Made by a program: the position numbers and the translations under genes. Under the pieces are notes generated by a model that saw nothing but the letters and a program-made list of their open reading frames with translations, was not told the origin of the DNA and searched no databases. A stretch of 64,000 bases of DNA from Pollenia angustigena (Eukaryota; Arthropoda; Insecta; Diptera; Polleniidae): the NCBI GenBank assembly GCA_930367215.1, contig OV884059.1:226485803-226549802 (forward strand), read 5' to 3'. Every line of letters begins with the position of its first letter. Position 1 is the stretch's first letter. Of the stretch, positions 1-11,296 are shown in pieces.

Positions 1-75
1 ACTTTTGCAAATCACAAAATTATACTTCTCACTAACTTGAGGGCTACACGATCAAGTTTTGGCTATCAAGTTTTA

Positions 76-114
76 ATACACTCACACTTTTTTACCAATA
101 CACTCATACTTTTA
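76..114. repeat. dispersed repeat fragment, partner at 24460-24499
   Basis: The phrase AATACACTCACACTTTTTTA followed by a second AATACACTCA phrase occurs here and again at 24460-24499 with only a few differences. It is probably a piece of one repeat family; no ends or target duplication can be defined. The rest of positions 1-367 is AT-rich and shows nothing else. Confidence 0.4.
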
Positions 115-367
115 AAAATTGATACGAACTTGCCTCTAAAATTCTCTTGCCAATGAGTGTATCAATTTTCGTTCAAGAAAACAGCTTATTACAAATCTTT
201 TGAAGTTGTTTTTGTTTTTTTTTTCACAAATATTTTGCCGGCAAAAGCTGAAGTTCTTTTTTTTTACAAATTGTTGCGGGAATTTTAAAATTTTAACTAA
301 AAACCTAAAAAAATAGTGAAATATGTTTATTAATAAAATTAAAATTTAATTTAATTAATAAAATAAA

Positions 368-502
368 ATGAAAATAAAAGCCTACGAGTCTATAGCTTCT
401 GAAATAAAAATGCCAGTGGAAGAAGTAAAGAAAAAAATAAAGTCCCTTCGAACAGCCTACAGTGCAGAAAAATCAAAAGTGGAAAATAGCAAAACATTTT
501 GA
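368..502 (+). pseudogene. MADF-domain fragment
   Basis: A 44-codon open frame from ATG to TGA has the helical pattern of the second half of a MADF (Myb/SANT-related) DNA-binding domain: ESIASEI, then PVEEVKKKIKSLRTAYSAEK. MADF domains bind DNA and occur in insect regulators and in the second protein of PIF/Harbinger transposons. The start of the domain and any BESS domain are missing and no splice sites are evident, so this is probably a fragment. The opposite-strand frame over the same bases looks like a shadow. Confidence 0.5.
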
Positions 503-2079
503 GTTGTTTTCTCGGCGACGACATCTTGAAAAAGTAAATTGCTTTCAACTTGCGTGCAGCCAACGTCACAGCTGTCAACTTTTGCATATTTTGACAATCA
601 GTATATGTAAAAGACTATCATGATCGTGTAGCTGCACTGTAAAACAGAAATTGCCCTTGCTAAAATAATTTACTTTGTCCACGTAAAATTCACAATCAAA
701 AAGATTGCAAATCATTAAAAGTGCTGCCAAAGCATAAACTAAACCAAGTACAACTCTTTTACTACACAACAATGTGAAGTGAGCGAATCAATACCATTTT
801 GAGGAGAGTTTAATGGCATGTTGCAGAATTACAACAAGATGCATTTAAGGGTAAAAAATTAATTAATCCTTAAAAGTCGTCACCATACGCGTAGAACTTG
901 GAGTTCAACGAACAAAGATGTCAACTCAGCGACACTTGTACTTCAGGTCTAGCTGCTACAACAATCTCAAAATCTTACCAATAAAGAAGATCCAAAAATT
1001 ACGTCTGACCAAGTGGCAGGAGAATTAAATCCTAAGAAAATTCGATATTTTTAAGTCTGACGGCAGGATACTCGTATGTGGAAGAGGTGTGGGGTTGTAT
1101 GTTGGCGTCTTGTCGTAGTAACTCGGTTTTCGTTTGGAAAACCCTTAGAACACTGCTTCACCACTGAGATAATAGAGATGTTCACAGGATCTCTTTAGTA
1201 GTTGTTGAGATACAATTTGATTTATTTAAGCATATTTGTTCAATTAAAGCTTTAAAATTTTTTTGTTAAAATCGGTTGCTTTATTGGTATTAAACTTTCA
1301 CGTAAAGTGTTACGATGGCATGTAATTGATGTGTGGCATGGCCCCATGTATATGTTTATAATATATGAGGAGGTCCATAACAAAACTCAACCATTCCAAT
1401 TTTTAATTTTAGTGTTTTTTTTTAACTGACTAATATTGTACATACTAAATCCGAATTGTCATTATTTAAAAATTTGTTTTTACTTTGAAGCGGATCAAAA
1501 CTCAACTATTTCACATACAAACACACGATGTATGTGTTTAAATTCATCTTTTTGTTTGTTCATTTATCCAAAAATTGTTGAATTGTTCTGTTTTATTATG
1601 GAGCTCCTCATATTATTTGGCTTTACACAACCACACATTAAATTCAAGCCATCAAACTTATTTTAAAAGTTGTAACAGCAAATAAAAAAATAAAGTTTAT
1701 TGTGTGGTCATGCCGCTTAAGCCAAGATATCTTCTAAAGAAAAATACATTTTTAGGCATTAAATGTTTATCTTTATTCTCCGTATGGAGTTTTAAAATAC
1801 AGAGCAAAGATATAAGTTATTAAGTTATTATTTCTACAAGTTTAATGAGTTAAGCCAGCATATTACGTCAGTTGTAAGGATTTGTAGTTCCTCGATATTT
1901 TCTGGAAAGATAATGCTGGGCAGTTAGCTAGATGCGTCATTAGTAAGTCCCCACCTTTTTGGAGTTATATCTAATTAAGTCGTCCTGTTACGTGGGTTGA
2001 ATAAAGGGCTACGACGTTCCGATTCATGACACTGTGTCGACCAAGCCGTTTGCATACTGAAGTTATCATTGTGTAATAG
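503..2079. other. no gene recognised
   Basis: AT-rich DNA with short open frames and no protein family I recognise. Around 1050-1110 one plus frame weakly resembles a non-LTR endonuclease stretch (a Gly-rich CGRGVGLYV phrase), too short to call. Confidence 0.3.
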
Positions 2080-2560
2080 TTAGCTAGCATTAGCGGTCGT
2101 TTTCTAAATTTTAATCTCGATTCGTAACGGATGGATAGGTCTTAATTAAAAGGGATGTTAGTATTTGTCGCGATTTTAGAGTAGAGCTTGTCTTTTATGC
2201 TGGGGGATTGAAGATTCGCTAGCATTGGCAACCAATCCGAAGGTGTTTTCAGTTGGATATAAATTCGTCTAACATGATGACTGTTTAACCAGACTGGACT
2301 GCCATTTGCCGAGTAAACCAAAGCTAAGGCAGATGTTTGTAGGCAGTCAGTAGATGCGTCCCAGTTTGTTTCTCGACTTCATTTTTTGAGCAGGTTTGTC
2401 TAGGTTGTTTTTGAACGATTACGTTCTGTCGAGGGATATGCCCAGATATTTCGGAGTGAAGTTGTGGGAAAGTGTTTTGCCATAAAAACGAATAGATCTG
2501 CATCTATATGGTAGGGCGAAAACAACACACCTCCGTTTTCGACAAGTTTGGTTTTTGATA
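2080..2560 (-). pseudogene. non-LTR retrotransposon reverse transcriptase, C-terminal remnant
   Basis: Minus-strand translation, read across several frames, gives the post-palm and thumb landmarks of a LINE reverse transcriptase in order. These are a KTEV-type phrase, then YGKTLSHNFTPKYLGISLDR, then MKSRNKLGRI, then TSALALVYS and SPVWLNSHHV, then WLPMLANLQSPSIKDK. This order is typical of jockey/I-group elements ('PKYLG..LDRT', 'SALALVYS.AEY..PVW', 'WLPVLSNI.PP'). Stop codons and at least two frameshifts make it a dead copy. No 3' tail or target duplication was identified. Confidence 0.75.
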
Positions 2561-2654
2561 GATCTGATTCTAGCGCCTTTTCGATAAATCTATAAGAGTT
2601 GGGGATAAGGCTGAACCCTGGGCTCTCTCATTTTAGTTTGGCAGTAGTCCAAAT

Positions 2655-2857
2655 CAGTCATAACCACTCCATAGACTCGCGAGCAGTCAATAATTGTATT
2701 TTTCACACAGCCACGGTCGGCAATTCACATGTATACAACAACTTTGTTCGGGCCACTCCATAGTCTCGCGAGGCATTCAATAATCGTATTTTTTACACAG
2801 ACACGGTCGGCAATTCATATGTATACAACAACTTTGTTTTTTGCTTAGTTACCACTG
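2655..2857. mobile_element. hAT-type MITE with internal duplication
   Basis: Ends are CAGTCATAACCA and TTAGTTACCACTG, an imperfect inverted pair. The flanks GTCCAAAT (2647-2654) and GTCTAAAT (2858-2865) form an 8-bp target duplication with one mismatch, as expected for hAT. Inside, a block of about 90 bp (CCACTCCATAG to ACAACTTTGTT) is present twice in tandem. A 204-bp relative with the same ends lies inverted at 41117-41320 and has one block. It is non-coding. Confidence 0.8.
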
Positions 2858-2929
2858 GTCTAAATGAACTTGGAAGAACCGATCACAAAATAAAGCTAGT
2901 AAAATATTGCACTTTATGCTACAAGGCAT

Positions 2930-3085
2930 TACCTTTTTCATTCGTTGTTCAATATTGTTATTGTTTTCAATATCAAAAAAGCACATGTCGTCAACATGAC
3001 ATGAATCATTTGAACGCCAATTCATGTTCAAAGAAGAAAACGGAAGAATCTTGTCAATAAGACATGAGCCGTATGAACTCAGACT
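2930..3085. repeat. half of a GTCTGAG-ended MITE
   Basis: This segment matches most of one side of the inverted-repeat element at 58102-58386 and ends in AACTCAGAC. Shared phrases include GACATGAATCATTTGAACGC and AATAAGACATGAGCCGTATG. The other terminus is unrecognisable, so this is a truncated copy. Positions 3086-3322 contain nothing else recognised. Confidence 0.6.
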
Positions 3086-3322
3086 TATATTGTCAGTACA
3101 AAGGCATGTATATAAGAAGGTCTGCGCAAATGGACAGATGTTTATTTTGTTTTATCTTTGAAGCTGTCAAAGTTCGTTTACATTTTGCTTATCTATGTAT
3201 GTTTTTGTTAACGTTTTTTGATTTTTACCACACATTCATACATGCATACAGAACACGTTTTTCTTTATACATAGTGTAGTAACCCAACAAACCAAAATGA
3301 TCTAGATATAACCTGTAACAAC

Positions 3323-3350
3323 ATTTATTTATTTATTTATTTATTTATTT
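3323..3350 (-). repeat. (AAAT)n tail of the non-LTR element
   Basis: Seven uninterrupted TTTA/AAAT units sit at the 3' side of the reverse-transcriptase element that follows. Read on the minus strand they are the element's terminal tandem repeat, as in LINE clades that end in short repeats instead of poly(A). Confidence 0.6.
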
Positions 3351-3471
3351 GTCTATGGAAGATTATCCTTACAGACATTTTAAATTTAATATTCTTAATT
3401 TAGTGTACATTAAACATAAAATACAATACAAAATATATAAAATGATTATTTAAAACAATAAAAAATAAAAA

Positions 3472-4717
3472 CTATGAATTTAATGAAATAATAATTTTAT
3501 TCTTAATGACATTTGAACTTGAAGAAAAATCAATAAAACTATAGAATTTGTTAAATTCATTGCACATTCTAATAAGAGGATCAGCATTAGCATAATTAGC
3601 TCTAAAACATCGAACTGATAATGGGATAAAATGACGTGATGGGCGTTGAGGAACATTAAACGAAATATTGTGTATTAGAAATCCAGAGCATACTTCACCA
3701 GTAATTATGTTGAAAATAAACGATATGTTTAACATTCTCCTACGACTTTTCAGGGTGGGCAGCTTTATAAGAGAGAGTCTAGAAGTATACGAAGGCAAGT
3801 TTACTGGATTAAAGTTTAGTCCACGAAGACAAAAGAGCAAGAATTGCTTTTGGACGGATTCAATAGCATCGGAATGTGTGTTATATATAGGGTCCCATAT
3901 TATAGATCCATACTCTAGAATAGGTCTTACAAGTGCAGTATACAAAGTTTTTGTGACATATGGATCATTAAACTCTTTAGCCCAGCGCTTGACGAAACCA
4001 AGTACACCCCTAGCTTTATTTACTATCATAGTGATATGCGAAATAAAATTAAGTTTCGGATCAAACAGAATTCCAAGGTCTAAGAAATTGACGGCCAATT
4101 CCAGCTGACTACCACCAAGATGATATTGTGCAGGCATCGGATTCTTTCTGACAAATCGCATATATTTACATTTATTAAGATTTAACTCCATAAGATTTAT
4201 TAAGCACCATGAATAAAACGAGTTTAAGTCATTTTGGAGACGTTGTTGGTCAGAAACTTGACCATAACTAAGAAAAACTTTTACATCATCAGCAAACATT
4301 AAAATATTTGAAGATTGAATCGCGGCAGGCAAGTCGTTAATGAACAGTGAAAAAAGAAGCGGACCAAGGTGGCTTCCCTGTGGTACTCCAGAAAGAACAT
4401 CAATTCGTCTGGAACAGGTGTTTTTAAAAAGAACGGTTTGTTTTCTATTAGTTAAATATGAATAAATCCATTTAATACTAAGGTCTGTGAACCCCAAAAA
4501 ATATAATTTCCTTTTGATGAGCAAATGGTTAACTTTATCGAAAGCTTTACTGAAGTCAGTGTATATAACATCAGTTTGTTCTTGTTCCAAAAATCCACGA
4601 TTTATAACGGTAGTGAGTTGAAGAAGGTTTGTCGTAGTAGAGCACCTTTTTTGAAATCCATGCTGATAGGGGGATATTAAACCTAAACCTTTAGCTTCGA
4701 AAAATGTTGTGAATACT
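3472..4717 (-). pseudogene. 5'-truncated non-LTR retrotransposon, reverse transcriptase ORF2 C-terminal half
   Basis: An open frame of over 370 codons on the minus strand encodes the palm and thumb of a LINE reverse transcriptase. Motif A is YTDFSKAFDKV, motif B/C region is GVPQGSHLGPLLFSLFINDL, and the catalytic motif is FADD. A CR1/jockey-like thumb follows, with LDLGILFDPKL, ARGVLGFVKRW and LVRPILEYGSIIWDP. The frame stays open upstream through a QHGF..RCSTTTNLL phrase to about 4717, where a hAT remnant begins, so the endonuclease and ORF1 are absent. There is no ATG near 4590; the reading is simply continuous. A 3'UTR (3351-3471) and an AAAT tail follow. It is intact over the RT but cannot be autonomous as it stands. 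Confidence 0.85.
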
Positions 4718-5059
4718 AAGGTGTTTAATTAATCGGATTTTTTTTTGGTTCGATTAAACGATTAATCGATATTTGGCATTTTTAACTTATTCGATTAAAC
4801 GAATAAAATTTTAATATTAATCGATTAATCGAATAATTACGAGATTTTTTTTCGATAATTTTAGAAAAATTAAGTGCTTGAGTGTTTATTAATTCTTTTT
4901 TAAATAAAACTTGTCAATGTAGCTCCAAATTGTTGCTTCATTTTCGGGCACTTAGATTTTAAAAGAGTCAATATAACTTTAAATTTTTGGAAACTTTTCA
5001 CATCCATCCTCCGCTATGCCTCTGCAAATAGTTTCCTCTAGAGAATCGATCAAAGTTAC

Positions 5060-5250
5060 TTTGGTTAAAATATTTGTTCATTGAACAACTTGTTGTCCCC
5101 TTTGATTTTGTTGGTGGAGCATCTTCTTCAAGTTCAATGTTATAATCACTGTGGAAGTGGTAAATTAGTGAAGTTGTTGAAGAACTTTTACGTTAATAAA
5201 CTTTTGAACACCTGTTACATTTAGCATTATTAGATTTATCTTTCGTACAA
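5060..5250 (-). pseudogene. BED zinc finger of a hAT transposase, degraded
   Basis: Minus-strand translation gives DKSNNAKCNRCSKVY, a stop, RKSSSTTSLIYHFHSDYN, then an acidic linker. This is the C-x2-C ... H-x(n)-H pattern of BED fingers, including the (S)TTSL helix. Downstream, after a frame change, LEETICRGIAEDGCEKF resembles the 'DLLPFS.VEDEGF' segment that follows BED domains in hAT transposases. Stops and frame changes make it non-functional. Confidence 0.65.
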
Positions 5251-5309
5251 TATTTTTAAACCAAACTCATACTAAAGTTAGAAACGCATGAAATATTTTG
5301 CTAAAAAAT

Positions 5310-5545
5310 ACGGGCGAGTTCTAGAAATCGAAATGAAGAGGATTTAAAATCGAAGAAATTTCAAAAACGACTCTGTAATGAAAGTTTATAAAAATATTCC
5401 ATTTAATATACTTCATTCTTTAGGAATCTATTATTTTGCAAGAGCAACACTTAAAAGCACATAAAACTACAGTCATTATGTAAATAATTTAATTTTAATC
5501 ATCTTTCGATTTCAATTTCACTTCATTTCGATTTCTAGAACATAC
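5310..5545. mobile_element. short MITE nested in the hAT remnant
   Basis: Inverted ends ACGGGCGAGTTCTAGAAATC and its near-complement (ATTTCTAGAACAT...) enclose about 235 bp. A homologous copy sits at 34315-34558, which supports this as a discrete mobile family. It is non-coding, and no clean target duplication is seen. Confidence 0.6.
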
Positions 5546-5979
5546 CAGATAAATTAAATTAAATTACATCTTTGAGTTAACTTACCTACTTTTATCGTTT
5601 TTTCTTTTGTGAAATGAATTATTCAATTGTGTTGAAAAAATTTAACAAGAATATAAGCTAAATTACTTAATAAACATTACTGCTTTTTTTAATTCCAACG
5701 GACACATAAATTTAGTTTGTTTATTCGACTTAAAACTTTAAAAAAATTATTCACTTAACATAATAGATAGCTATTATTATCATTCGATTAATCGGTATAA
5801 ATTCCTCGATTAATTCTTTAATCGAAATAATCAATTTTAATTTATTCGAACAATTAATCGTCTAAAATTGTTCGATTAATCGAACAAGAATTTCAAAGGC
5901 TTATTGCAAACTGATAAAATTTATGCCAAGTTTCTATACAAAATGTTGGTGATACATCTTATATTTGCTTAAAATGTTA

Positions 5980-6317
5980 AGGCCTAAATACCTTTGTCAA
6001 ATGCTTGTCCAGCGGGCGAATTCATCGTGTACGTATGCTGGACGTAATATTCGCCGTCATATCTAAATTATTTGATTTTCCATCCAGCATCGTCGGTGTG
6101 ACACATCCAAAACATACACCCTTATTGTGTTTGGCGTATTTCAAATACGCCTACGACTGTTTGGTAATAGATTAAAGAGAACGTGAACTTTTTTTCCTTT
6201 AATATATTACCAAACAGTCGTAGACGTATTTTAAAAGCGCCAAACACAATAAGGGTGATATTTTCACTAATACTACCACAATGCTTGATGAGTATTTTGA
6301 TCAATGTATTTAGGCCT
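5980..6317. mobile_element. Harbinger-type MITE with TTA duplication
   Basis: Ends AGGCCTAAATAC and GTATTTAGGCCT are exact inverted repeats and are flanked by TTA (5977-5979 and 6318-6320). A 3-bp TTA/TAA duplication is the signature of PIF/Harbinger elements. Another element (6117-6257) is nested inside, and a second TTA element begins immediately at 6321. Confidence 0.75.
6117..6257. mobile_element. 141-bp palindromic MITE
   Basis: This is almost entirely a hairpin: arms starting CACCCTTATTGTGTTTGGCG and their complement, about 55 bp each, around a short spacer. ATA flanks both sides. The phrase CACCCTTATTCTATTTGGCG at about 12673 is a related end next to the Harbinger transposase remnant, so that transposase family could be the source (inference). 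Confidence 0.7.
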
Positions 6318-6608
6318 TTAAGGTAGAAGAACATAACACGCGTTAGTAAGCGCGCGCTCTGTAGACTTCTGTAAAAAAAAGTTATGCTAGTGTTTTTCCA
6401 TAGAACAAGTTACATACATGCAAAATATTTTGACGTGTTTGCTCCAGAAAGTTGGTTAACTTTGAACTTTTTAATGCGTTGTGTATTTTTGACAAGTAAT
6501 CAGCTGACAATTAAAAACATAATTTAACAAATTTGTGAATCATGAAAGAAAAACTTATTGGAGAGGTTTAAAAACATAAAATATATATAAATAGAGTAAA
6601 TTCAATAA

Positions 6609-7990
6609 TCCTAAGTCTATACGAGCAATTTGTATTTGTTAACATAAGCAATAACGTCGGCAGAATGACGTCGCAGAAATGTTCTATGTTTAATATTTTT
6701 TTTTCAGAGTGGAGTAAACGTATGTCTAAACACAAAACATGAATTTGTATGTAAATAAATACTTACATTTTCTTTGGCATCCAATTTATTTTTAATTATT
6801 TTTTTATTATTAATTTGTACATTTTGTATTTAAATTTTATGTTTTAAGTTTAAAATTTTTCCTTTTTTGTAATACCCTTTGTACACTTGCATACATTTCA
6901 TGGAAGATGTTGAAAATGTGAAATACGCGTTCACACTTGAAACATCTAACATCTACTATCAATAAAAAATGTCACCATTTCTGAATAAAAAACTTTTATT
7001 TTTTTTTAAATACTTTTTTTCTACAAAAGTGCCCACATTTTAAAAGGTAACACCAAAATATATTTCTAATTCATTTCGTTTAATAATTTTAGCAAAATAA
7101 GGCTTGAAAAAAAGGAAAAACTTGAGAAATGGAAACGCTGCTTTCAAAGCAACTTCCATTTTGTCAGTGATGCCACAATAATAAAAGAATTTATTGCCAC
7201 TTTTCTAGTGATGACACTAAAAGAATCGAAAAATGTAAAAGGGAACAAAATGAGATAGTAACATTCTGTAATAGCCTTTGTGCACTTGCATACATTTCGG
7301 AGAAACGTATGGAAGATGTTGAAAATGTGAAATACGTGTTCACACTTGAAACATCTAACATCTACCATTAATAAAAAATGTCACCATTTCTGAAAAAAAA
7401 CTTATTTTTTTTAAATACTTTTTTTCTACAAAAGTGCCAACATTTCAAAAGATAACACCAAAATGTATTCCTAATTCGTTTCGTTTAATAATTTTAGCAA
7501 AATTAAACAAAATAAGGCTTGCAAAAAAAGGAAAAACTTGAGAAATGGTAACGCTGCTTTCAAAGCAACTTCCATTTTGTCAGTGATGCCACAATAATAA
7601 CAGAATTTATTGCCACTTTTCTAGTGAGGACATTAAAAGAATCGAAAAATGTAAAAGGGAACAAAATGAGATAGTAACATTCTGTAAAGATGTTGAAAAA
7701 TGTAGATTTTTAGCCTTATGTATTTCTTATGGGAAAATTCCAACATCTTCGCAAATGGATGTTAAATGTTAAATGTTGACAAGTGTGAAAAGGCTATAAC
7801 TGATAATTGATTTTGACAGCTTGTGTTAAAAGATAATTGCTCAACAATATATTATAACATTTGTTGCCGAACATGTGTTCAAATATGTACATATTTATGT
7901 AGTCCACACGTTAATATCTAGTGTTGGCAATAGAATTTGATAGTTGCTACGGCAATAATTGCCAAACAAATTGCTCGTCTAGACTTAGGG
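6609..7990. mobile_element. nested TAA-flanked element
   Basis: Ends TCCTAAGTCTATACGAGCAA and TTGCTCGTCTAGACTTAGGG are inverted and flanked by TAA (6606-6608, 7991-7993). The internal phrase GCAATAACGTCGGCAGAA also occurs in the element at 35969-36671, which suggests related subterminal sequence. A further element (6873-7796) lies inside. Confidence 0.65.
6873..7796. mobile_element. innermost TAA-flanked element with ~400-bp direct duplication
   Basis: Ends TACCCTTTGTACACTTG and CAAGTGTGAAAAGGCTA are flanked by TAA (6870-6872, 7797-7799). The segment starting at 6873 recurs from 7272 (period about 399), each copy beginning with the terminal sequence preceded by TAA. This looks like a head-to-tail partial dimer. 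The 74-codon minus frame at 7144-7368 falls in the duplication and is not convincing as a gene. Confidence 0.6.
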
Positions 7991-8256
7991 TAAAATAAAA
8001 AAATCTTGATATATTTTCGAATCCATTTCAATGTACAAATAAGTAAACAAATAAAAAACAGCTGACAGGAATTTTTTAAAGTTTTTAAACGCACGACACA
8101 TGTCGACGAATAAACGCGTGTTATGTACTTCTACCTTTAGTCTTTAATGAAATAATAAAAAAAATCGCATTTCGCCGGAAAAAATCGAGTTTCAGACTAC
8201 GTTAAACTAAGTTTAAACTTAATTCACATCCCAAAAACCCGGCCTTAGAAGACTAA

Positions 8257-8596
8257 TGGCCATTTTCTCAATGTTTCGACAAACCGTCTGTTACTTAATG
8301 TCAACATAAATTTATTGGACCGATAAACTGTCCATTAACGATTTTGGGTTTCTCAATATACCGACAAAAAACAAAGTTTTCAGCTGGCAACGCCACTCAA
8401 AATACATGTAAAAGTTAGGAGTCAGCTGATTGAATTTATCTGTACGGCAAATGAAAGGAAAATAAATAATTGGCAGATGAGTGCCGGTTAGCTTTGCGAT
8501 AAAATCGAAGCAAATGAGACATTGAGAAAACCAAATTTTTTTAATGTGCAGTTTTTCGTTGGGAAAAAAGATAATCGCCTAATGAGAAAATGGCCA
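8257..8596. mobile_element. 340-bp Harbinger-type MITE
   Basis: TGGCCATTTTCTCAATG at the left and CTAATGAGAAAATGGCCA at the right are inverted repeats flanked by TAA (8254-8256, 8597-8599). It is non-coding. The bases between 8597 and 8933 hold nothing recognised. Confidence 0.75.
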
Positions 8597-8933
8597 TAAT
8601 TATAGAATAAGCTTACAGAAAAATAGTTGTCTAATCAGGTATACATAATAAGCTTACATTCGTAATATTTTAGTAAGCTTAGGAATATGTATAACCAAAT
8701 AAAGGGGGGGATTTACAAGGTGTCATAAAGCGATATGTCTTAAAATAACAACATGAAAAAATACGACTGTTGTGACCAACCCCTCATAATTTAGTGTGCT
8801 ATTTTAAATTAATTCAGCTGATTCAAAACAAATATAAAAAAATTAATATTTACCTAAAATCCAAATATTTTTTTATTCTAATCCATGAATTAATAAATTA
8901 AATTAGATCTTTCCTGACTATTTTCCATTTTTA

Positions 8934-10065
8934 AGGTGCTATCAGACGGGATGTATTTTACATATGTACTGTTACTTTTCTTACCCATATGTAATTCCGT
9001 ATGTATGTCAAAATTTCCATTTTACATACGATTCATAATTTTTACTATCACACCTGCATATGTTTTTCCTTATGACATAACCTATAAATGTAAACAAAAG
9101 CTGACTTTTGTTTACGTTTCAAAACAAACCAGCTGTTTTGTTTATGTTTGCCACAGGAAAATAGAGCGTGTTCTAATCGAAAAAGTTACATATGTATTTC
9201 CACATGTATTTTACACATGCAAAGTTTCATATCGAGGGTTATTTTTCAAATAGTGCTATCTGAAATTTTTCAAAAATTTTTTTTTTACAGAAACGTGTTC
9301 ACTTACGGAAGGGTCATCTGTCATTTAAATTTGAAAAAAAAAAATTTTCCCAAAACGTTTTTTTTCATAAATATTTTTTGTGCTATCTAACACACACGTT
9401 TTTTTTTTGGTAAAAAAGTGCTATCTACATAAAAAATATTACTTCATATAATAAAATGATAAAAAGTGTTATTACAAAGTAGACATATTATACATCAAAT
9501 GGTTAGGAATTGTAGATTTAATAAACTAATATAATTTTAAAATTCGTTGTAGAAATTTTGCAAAAAAAAAAACTGCAAAAAATTTGTCGATGAGTTTTTG
9601 TCTATAGTAAATATTTTTTTATTTATGGAGTTTTTATAGCAACGTGTTCACTGACTGAATAAAAAATCGTGGAACTTAATTAATTAAAGTCTAAAAAGTA
9701 TTCATTGCAGCTCATTTTATTTTTGTTCAAATAGTGCTATCTGCTTATTTCAATGTTCAAGTCGATAAAATTTTAATTTGTAAATAGTGCTATCAGACAT
9801 ATAAGCGCAAATATCATGAATTAAAAAAACATTAATATATGTATGATTTAGACGTTCATTTTTAATAACATTGTAAAATAAAGTTTAGTTATTACTCCTA
9901 GAGTTATCGAATAAATCAGTTTTTTCGCTCTCCTGTAAAGTTGTGATTTTTCAGATAGCACTATTTGAAAAATAACCCTCGATATGTATCACACGATGTG
10001 TACAACTTTTACAGATGGAAAATTTGACAGTACATATGCAAAATACATTCCGTCTGATATCACCT
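8934..10065. mobile_element. 1.1-kb Harbinger-type element rich in TGCTATCTG motifs
   Basis: Long inverted ends start AGGTGCTATCAGACGG and end CCGTCTGATATCACCT, flanked by TTA (8931-8933, 10066-10068). Inside is a second perfect inverted repeat of 38 bp at 9228-9265 and 9949-9986. The motif AGTGCTATCT/AGTGCTATCAG recurs at least five times (near 9252, 9381, 9417, 9730 and 9785), likely subterminal transposase-binding sites. The 105- and 80-codon frames here show no known domain. Confidence 0.7.
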
Positions 10066-10468
10066 TTACCAAACATCAGAGTCCTAAGCCAATCATATTG
10101 ACGCCGTAAGTGTTTTGTTGCAAAAATTGGTAGCCGCAGGTTAAATTCGGAGGTTAGCAGGATAAAACTAAATCATCAATTGCGACTGCTACAAAATTAT
10201 AGCCGCTCAGCGCAGGTCTCTTTTGATTAATTACGACAGTACAATAAACATACATAGCAAGCAAAGTTTTATTTATTGAGACACTTTTTGTTTACAAACC
10301 AACAACAATATCGACCCCTAACCGCGAAAATAACGTAAGCGACAAAAATCAAATTTTACAGGAGAGAGCTTTTTTATTTTATTTCATATTAATTTTGTAT
10401 GAAATTTGTCGCTTACAATAAAATTGTTTTTGCTATAAAATCGTAACGGTACCTTTTGTGACCATGAC

Positions 10469-11263
10469 CAGCGTTGCCAGAAGATTTGGAAAGAAAATCT
10501 TCAGTTGGAGAAAAAAAAATCTTATTTTGAAGAGAAAAATCTTAAAATTTTTTATAACAAGTGCACAAAAAGGAAAAATTATCAATTTTTTAAAAGAAAT
10601 TACTTTTTATAATGGAAACTATTCAAATTGAAATGCGTAATTGCGGTATTTATACAAAATTAGATTGTAGGTTTAAAATTGTATTTTTAGTTATATTTTC
10701 CATGAAAATACATTTTAAATGCATTTAATTTCTCATAAATAAGAACGTAAAAAAGTCCATCTAAATAAAGAAGTTTCCTCGATTGTAAATCAATTCTAAT
10801 ATTAGAGATGTAAAAATTTTGGGCAAAAAAATTTTAGTTTTGGAGCTATGAAGCTAAGCTCATACATCATATGAAATCTTTAGGGTTCTCAATTTAATAT
10901 TACATTTTTTGATACCGTTGTTATATCGAAGGCATTTTGAAAAATCTGCATTTAAAAAAGGTCATTGAAAAAATATAGATTTACCTAAATATATTCCTAA
11001 TGGAATTTTTATTAAAATAATGTTGGTATACTTTTTAAAAGATATTCTTAAGCACTTATGTAAAAATTATTATAAACATGGAATGTGGAATTTTCAAACC
11101 AAAAGCTTCTTAATCCTAGGACTATCGGTAACTTTATACCACTAAGTTCTCCTCTTGGTCTAGGCAGACCACAATTAGTACAGCTAAAAAGCCAAATTAA
11201 ATAAAAAGTAAATAAATATATTTTTTATTGAACGTATGCTTATTATGCTAGATTATACGAATC

Positions 11264-11296
<33 letters not shown>

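Larger units (their letters stand above)
4717..5903 (-). mobile_element. hAT element remnant, TCGATTAATCG family
   Basis: Both edges carry clusters of the palindromic motif TCGATTAATCG in opposed orientation. The right edge read inward matches the right edge of the better-defined element at 27900-29070, which has a hAT-like end and an 8-bp duplication. A BED-type zinc finger is encoded inside on the minus strand. No clear target duplication remains here (GTGAATAC against TTGCAAAC). It abuts the truncated LINE at 4717, so one of the two insertions marks the other's edge. Confidence 0.65.
6321..8136. mobile_element. 1.8-kb Harbinger-type non-autonomous element
   Basis: Inverted ends AGGTAGAAGAACATAACACG and CGCGTGTTATGTACTTCTACCT (one or two mismatches) are flanked by TTA at 6318-6320 and 8137-8139. 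The left TTA is shared with the neighbouring element that ends at 6317. It contains nested elements at 6609-7990 and 6873-7796. No transposase is encoded. Confidence 0.75.
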
